64,000 nt of DNA from Sporosarcina sp. (lineage in GTDB: Bacteria; Bacillota; Bacilli; Bacillales_A; Planococcaceae): the NCBI GenBank assembly GCA_026169375.1, contig JAPFCR010000035.1:186001-250000 (forward strand), read 5' to 3'. The translations under genes and the position numbers were made by a program. The notes under the pieces are model-generated. The model was given only the letters and a program-made list of their open reading frames with translations, was not told the DNA's origin and searched no databases. Of the stretch, positions 63,646 through 64,000 are shown one piece after another. How positions within the stretch are numbered: the first letter of the stretch is position 1; each line of letters begins with the position of its first letter.

Positions 63646-63672
63646 CTATCGGCGTATTTTAATATTTCTTTA
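63646..63672 (-). promoter_or_regulatory. Sigma-D promoter upstream of rnhB-ylqG-ylqH
   Basis: The minus strand reads TAAA (63669-63672), a 15-nt spacer, then GCCGATAG (63646-63653). The sigma-D consensus is TAAA-N14-16-GCCGATAT, so 11 of 12 defined bases match with ideal spacing. The expected start site is about 20 nt before rnhB, whose Shine-Dalgarno (TTAGGTGA) falls inside that short leader. Confidence 0.7.
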
Positions 63673-63724
63673 TTCGACAAGACGATATCGATTTCTTTGA
63701 ATTGAATTTATTTTTTATCATTTT

Positions 63725-63768
63725 AAAAAGGCCGTTAGCCAAATGCGTGAATACACATTGGCTACGGC
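63725..63768 (-). terminator. Intrinsic terminator after rbgA
   Basis: An 11-bp minus-strand stem GCCGTAGCCAA / TTGGCTAACGGC (one bulged base) with a 15-nt loop is followed by T5. It starts directly at the rbgA stop codon and isolates rnhB from upstream transcription. Confidence 0.88.
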
Positions 63769-64000
63769 TTATTGTTGTTCATCTTCTACAAAATCAAATG
63801 TTAATTTTCCAAGTTGTTCAGTACGAATATCTTGTACAACAAGTTCAGATACTTTGTCATAATCAATTTCTCCGCCAGCAATGATCGTATTTTTCAACTT
63901 TCCTAAATGATCAAAGACAGCTAAGATTTCATCGGGACTTTCACCGATTGTTGCTAATTCATATTTTTCTTCAAGTCGATCAGGATAATGCGCTTCTAAA
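63769..64000 (-). CDS. rbgA: Ribosome biogenesis GTPase RbgA, C-terminal part (5' end outside window)
   Basis: Only the last 77 codons are inside the window. The translation LEAHYPDRLEEKYEL ... DFVEDEQQ ends with DIRTEQLGKLTFD, the C-terminal signature of YlqF/RbgA, the circularly permuted GTPase needed for late 50S assembly. The place upstream of rnhB-ylqG-ylqH-sucC matches B. subtilis. The G motifs are off-window, so the call rests on the C-terminal motif and synteny. Confidence 0.88.
   Translation of the reverse strand, partial: LEAHYPDRLEEKYELATIGESPDEILAVFDHLGKLKNTIIAGGEIDYDKVSELVVQDIRTEQLGKLTFDFVEDEQQ

Noticed and set aside
1..64000. tRNA, rRNA, CRISPR arrays, insertion sequences
   Set aside because: No cloverleaf, rRNA-like stretch, regularly spaced repeats or transposase motif was seen on either strand.

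Overview
The window is a continuous, gene-dense chromosomal segment from a low-GC Gram-positive bacterium of the order Bacillales. Gene order closely follows the Bacillus subtilis ylqF-to-pnp region. The family looks like Planococcaceae/Caryophanaceae (Sporosarcina, Lysinibacillus, Solibacillus and relatives), but that is an inference from protein style, not a proven placement. Every supported gene lies on the minus strand, so transcription runs from high to low coordinates. I saw no tRNA, rRNA, CRISPR array, transposase or prophage gene.

In transcription order: 64000-60673 holds rbgA (3' part), rnhB and two flagellum-like genes, ylqG (FliK-like) and ylqH (FlhB C-domain-like). A textbook sigma-D promoter sits just upstream of rnhB. 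Next come sucC-sucD, dprA, topA (60542-55339), then xerC-hslV-hslU-codY (55070-51361). trmFO, which sits between topA and xerC in B. subtilis, is absent here.

50959-23047 is one fla/che operon of about 28 kb: flgB-flgC-fliE-fliF-fliG-fliH-fliI-fliJ-ylxF-fliK-flgD-(flg_new)-flgE-swrD-fliL-fliM-fliY-cheY-fliO-fliP-fliQ-fliR-flhB-flhA-flhF-flhG-cheB-cheA-cheW-cheC-cheD-sigD-(unknown ORF)-swrB. It encodes the rod and hook base, the MS and C rings, the type III export gate and ATPase, hook assembly, the chemotaxis core and the motility sigma factor. Many genes overlap or nearly touch, so translational coupling is likely. The notable exception is a 154-nt structured leader between flgE and swrD.

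22858-19616 is rpsB-tsf-pyrH-frr. 19298-9035 is uppS-cdsA-dxr-rseP-proS-polC (lipid carrier, phospholipid and isoprenoid precursor synthesis, site-2 protease, prolyl-tRNA synthetase, replicative polymerase). 8606-1518 is rimP-nusA-rnpM-ylxQ-infB-ylxP-rbfA-truB-ribF (ribosome maturation, transcription elongation, translation initiation). rpsO and the 5' part of pnp finish the window.

The protein-coding content is ordinary core genome. The less expected signals are non-coding: a sigma-D promoter in front of rnhB-ylqG-ylqH; a hairpin/pseudoknot leader plus a hairpin placed between the Shine-Dalgarno and start codon of swrD; intrinsic terminators ending 15-35 nt before the next start codon at truB, polC, tsf, pyrH and dprA; two palindrome-rich intergenic elements near pyrH and uppS; and CodY-box-like sequences near flgB and topA. 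All were read by eye, with no alignment or folding software.
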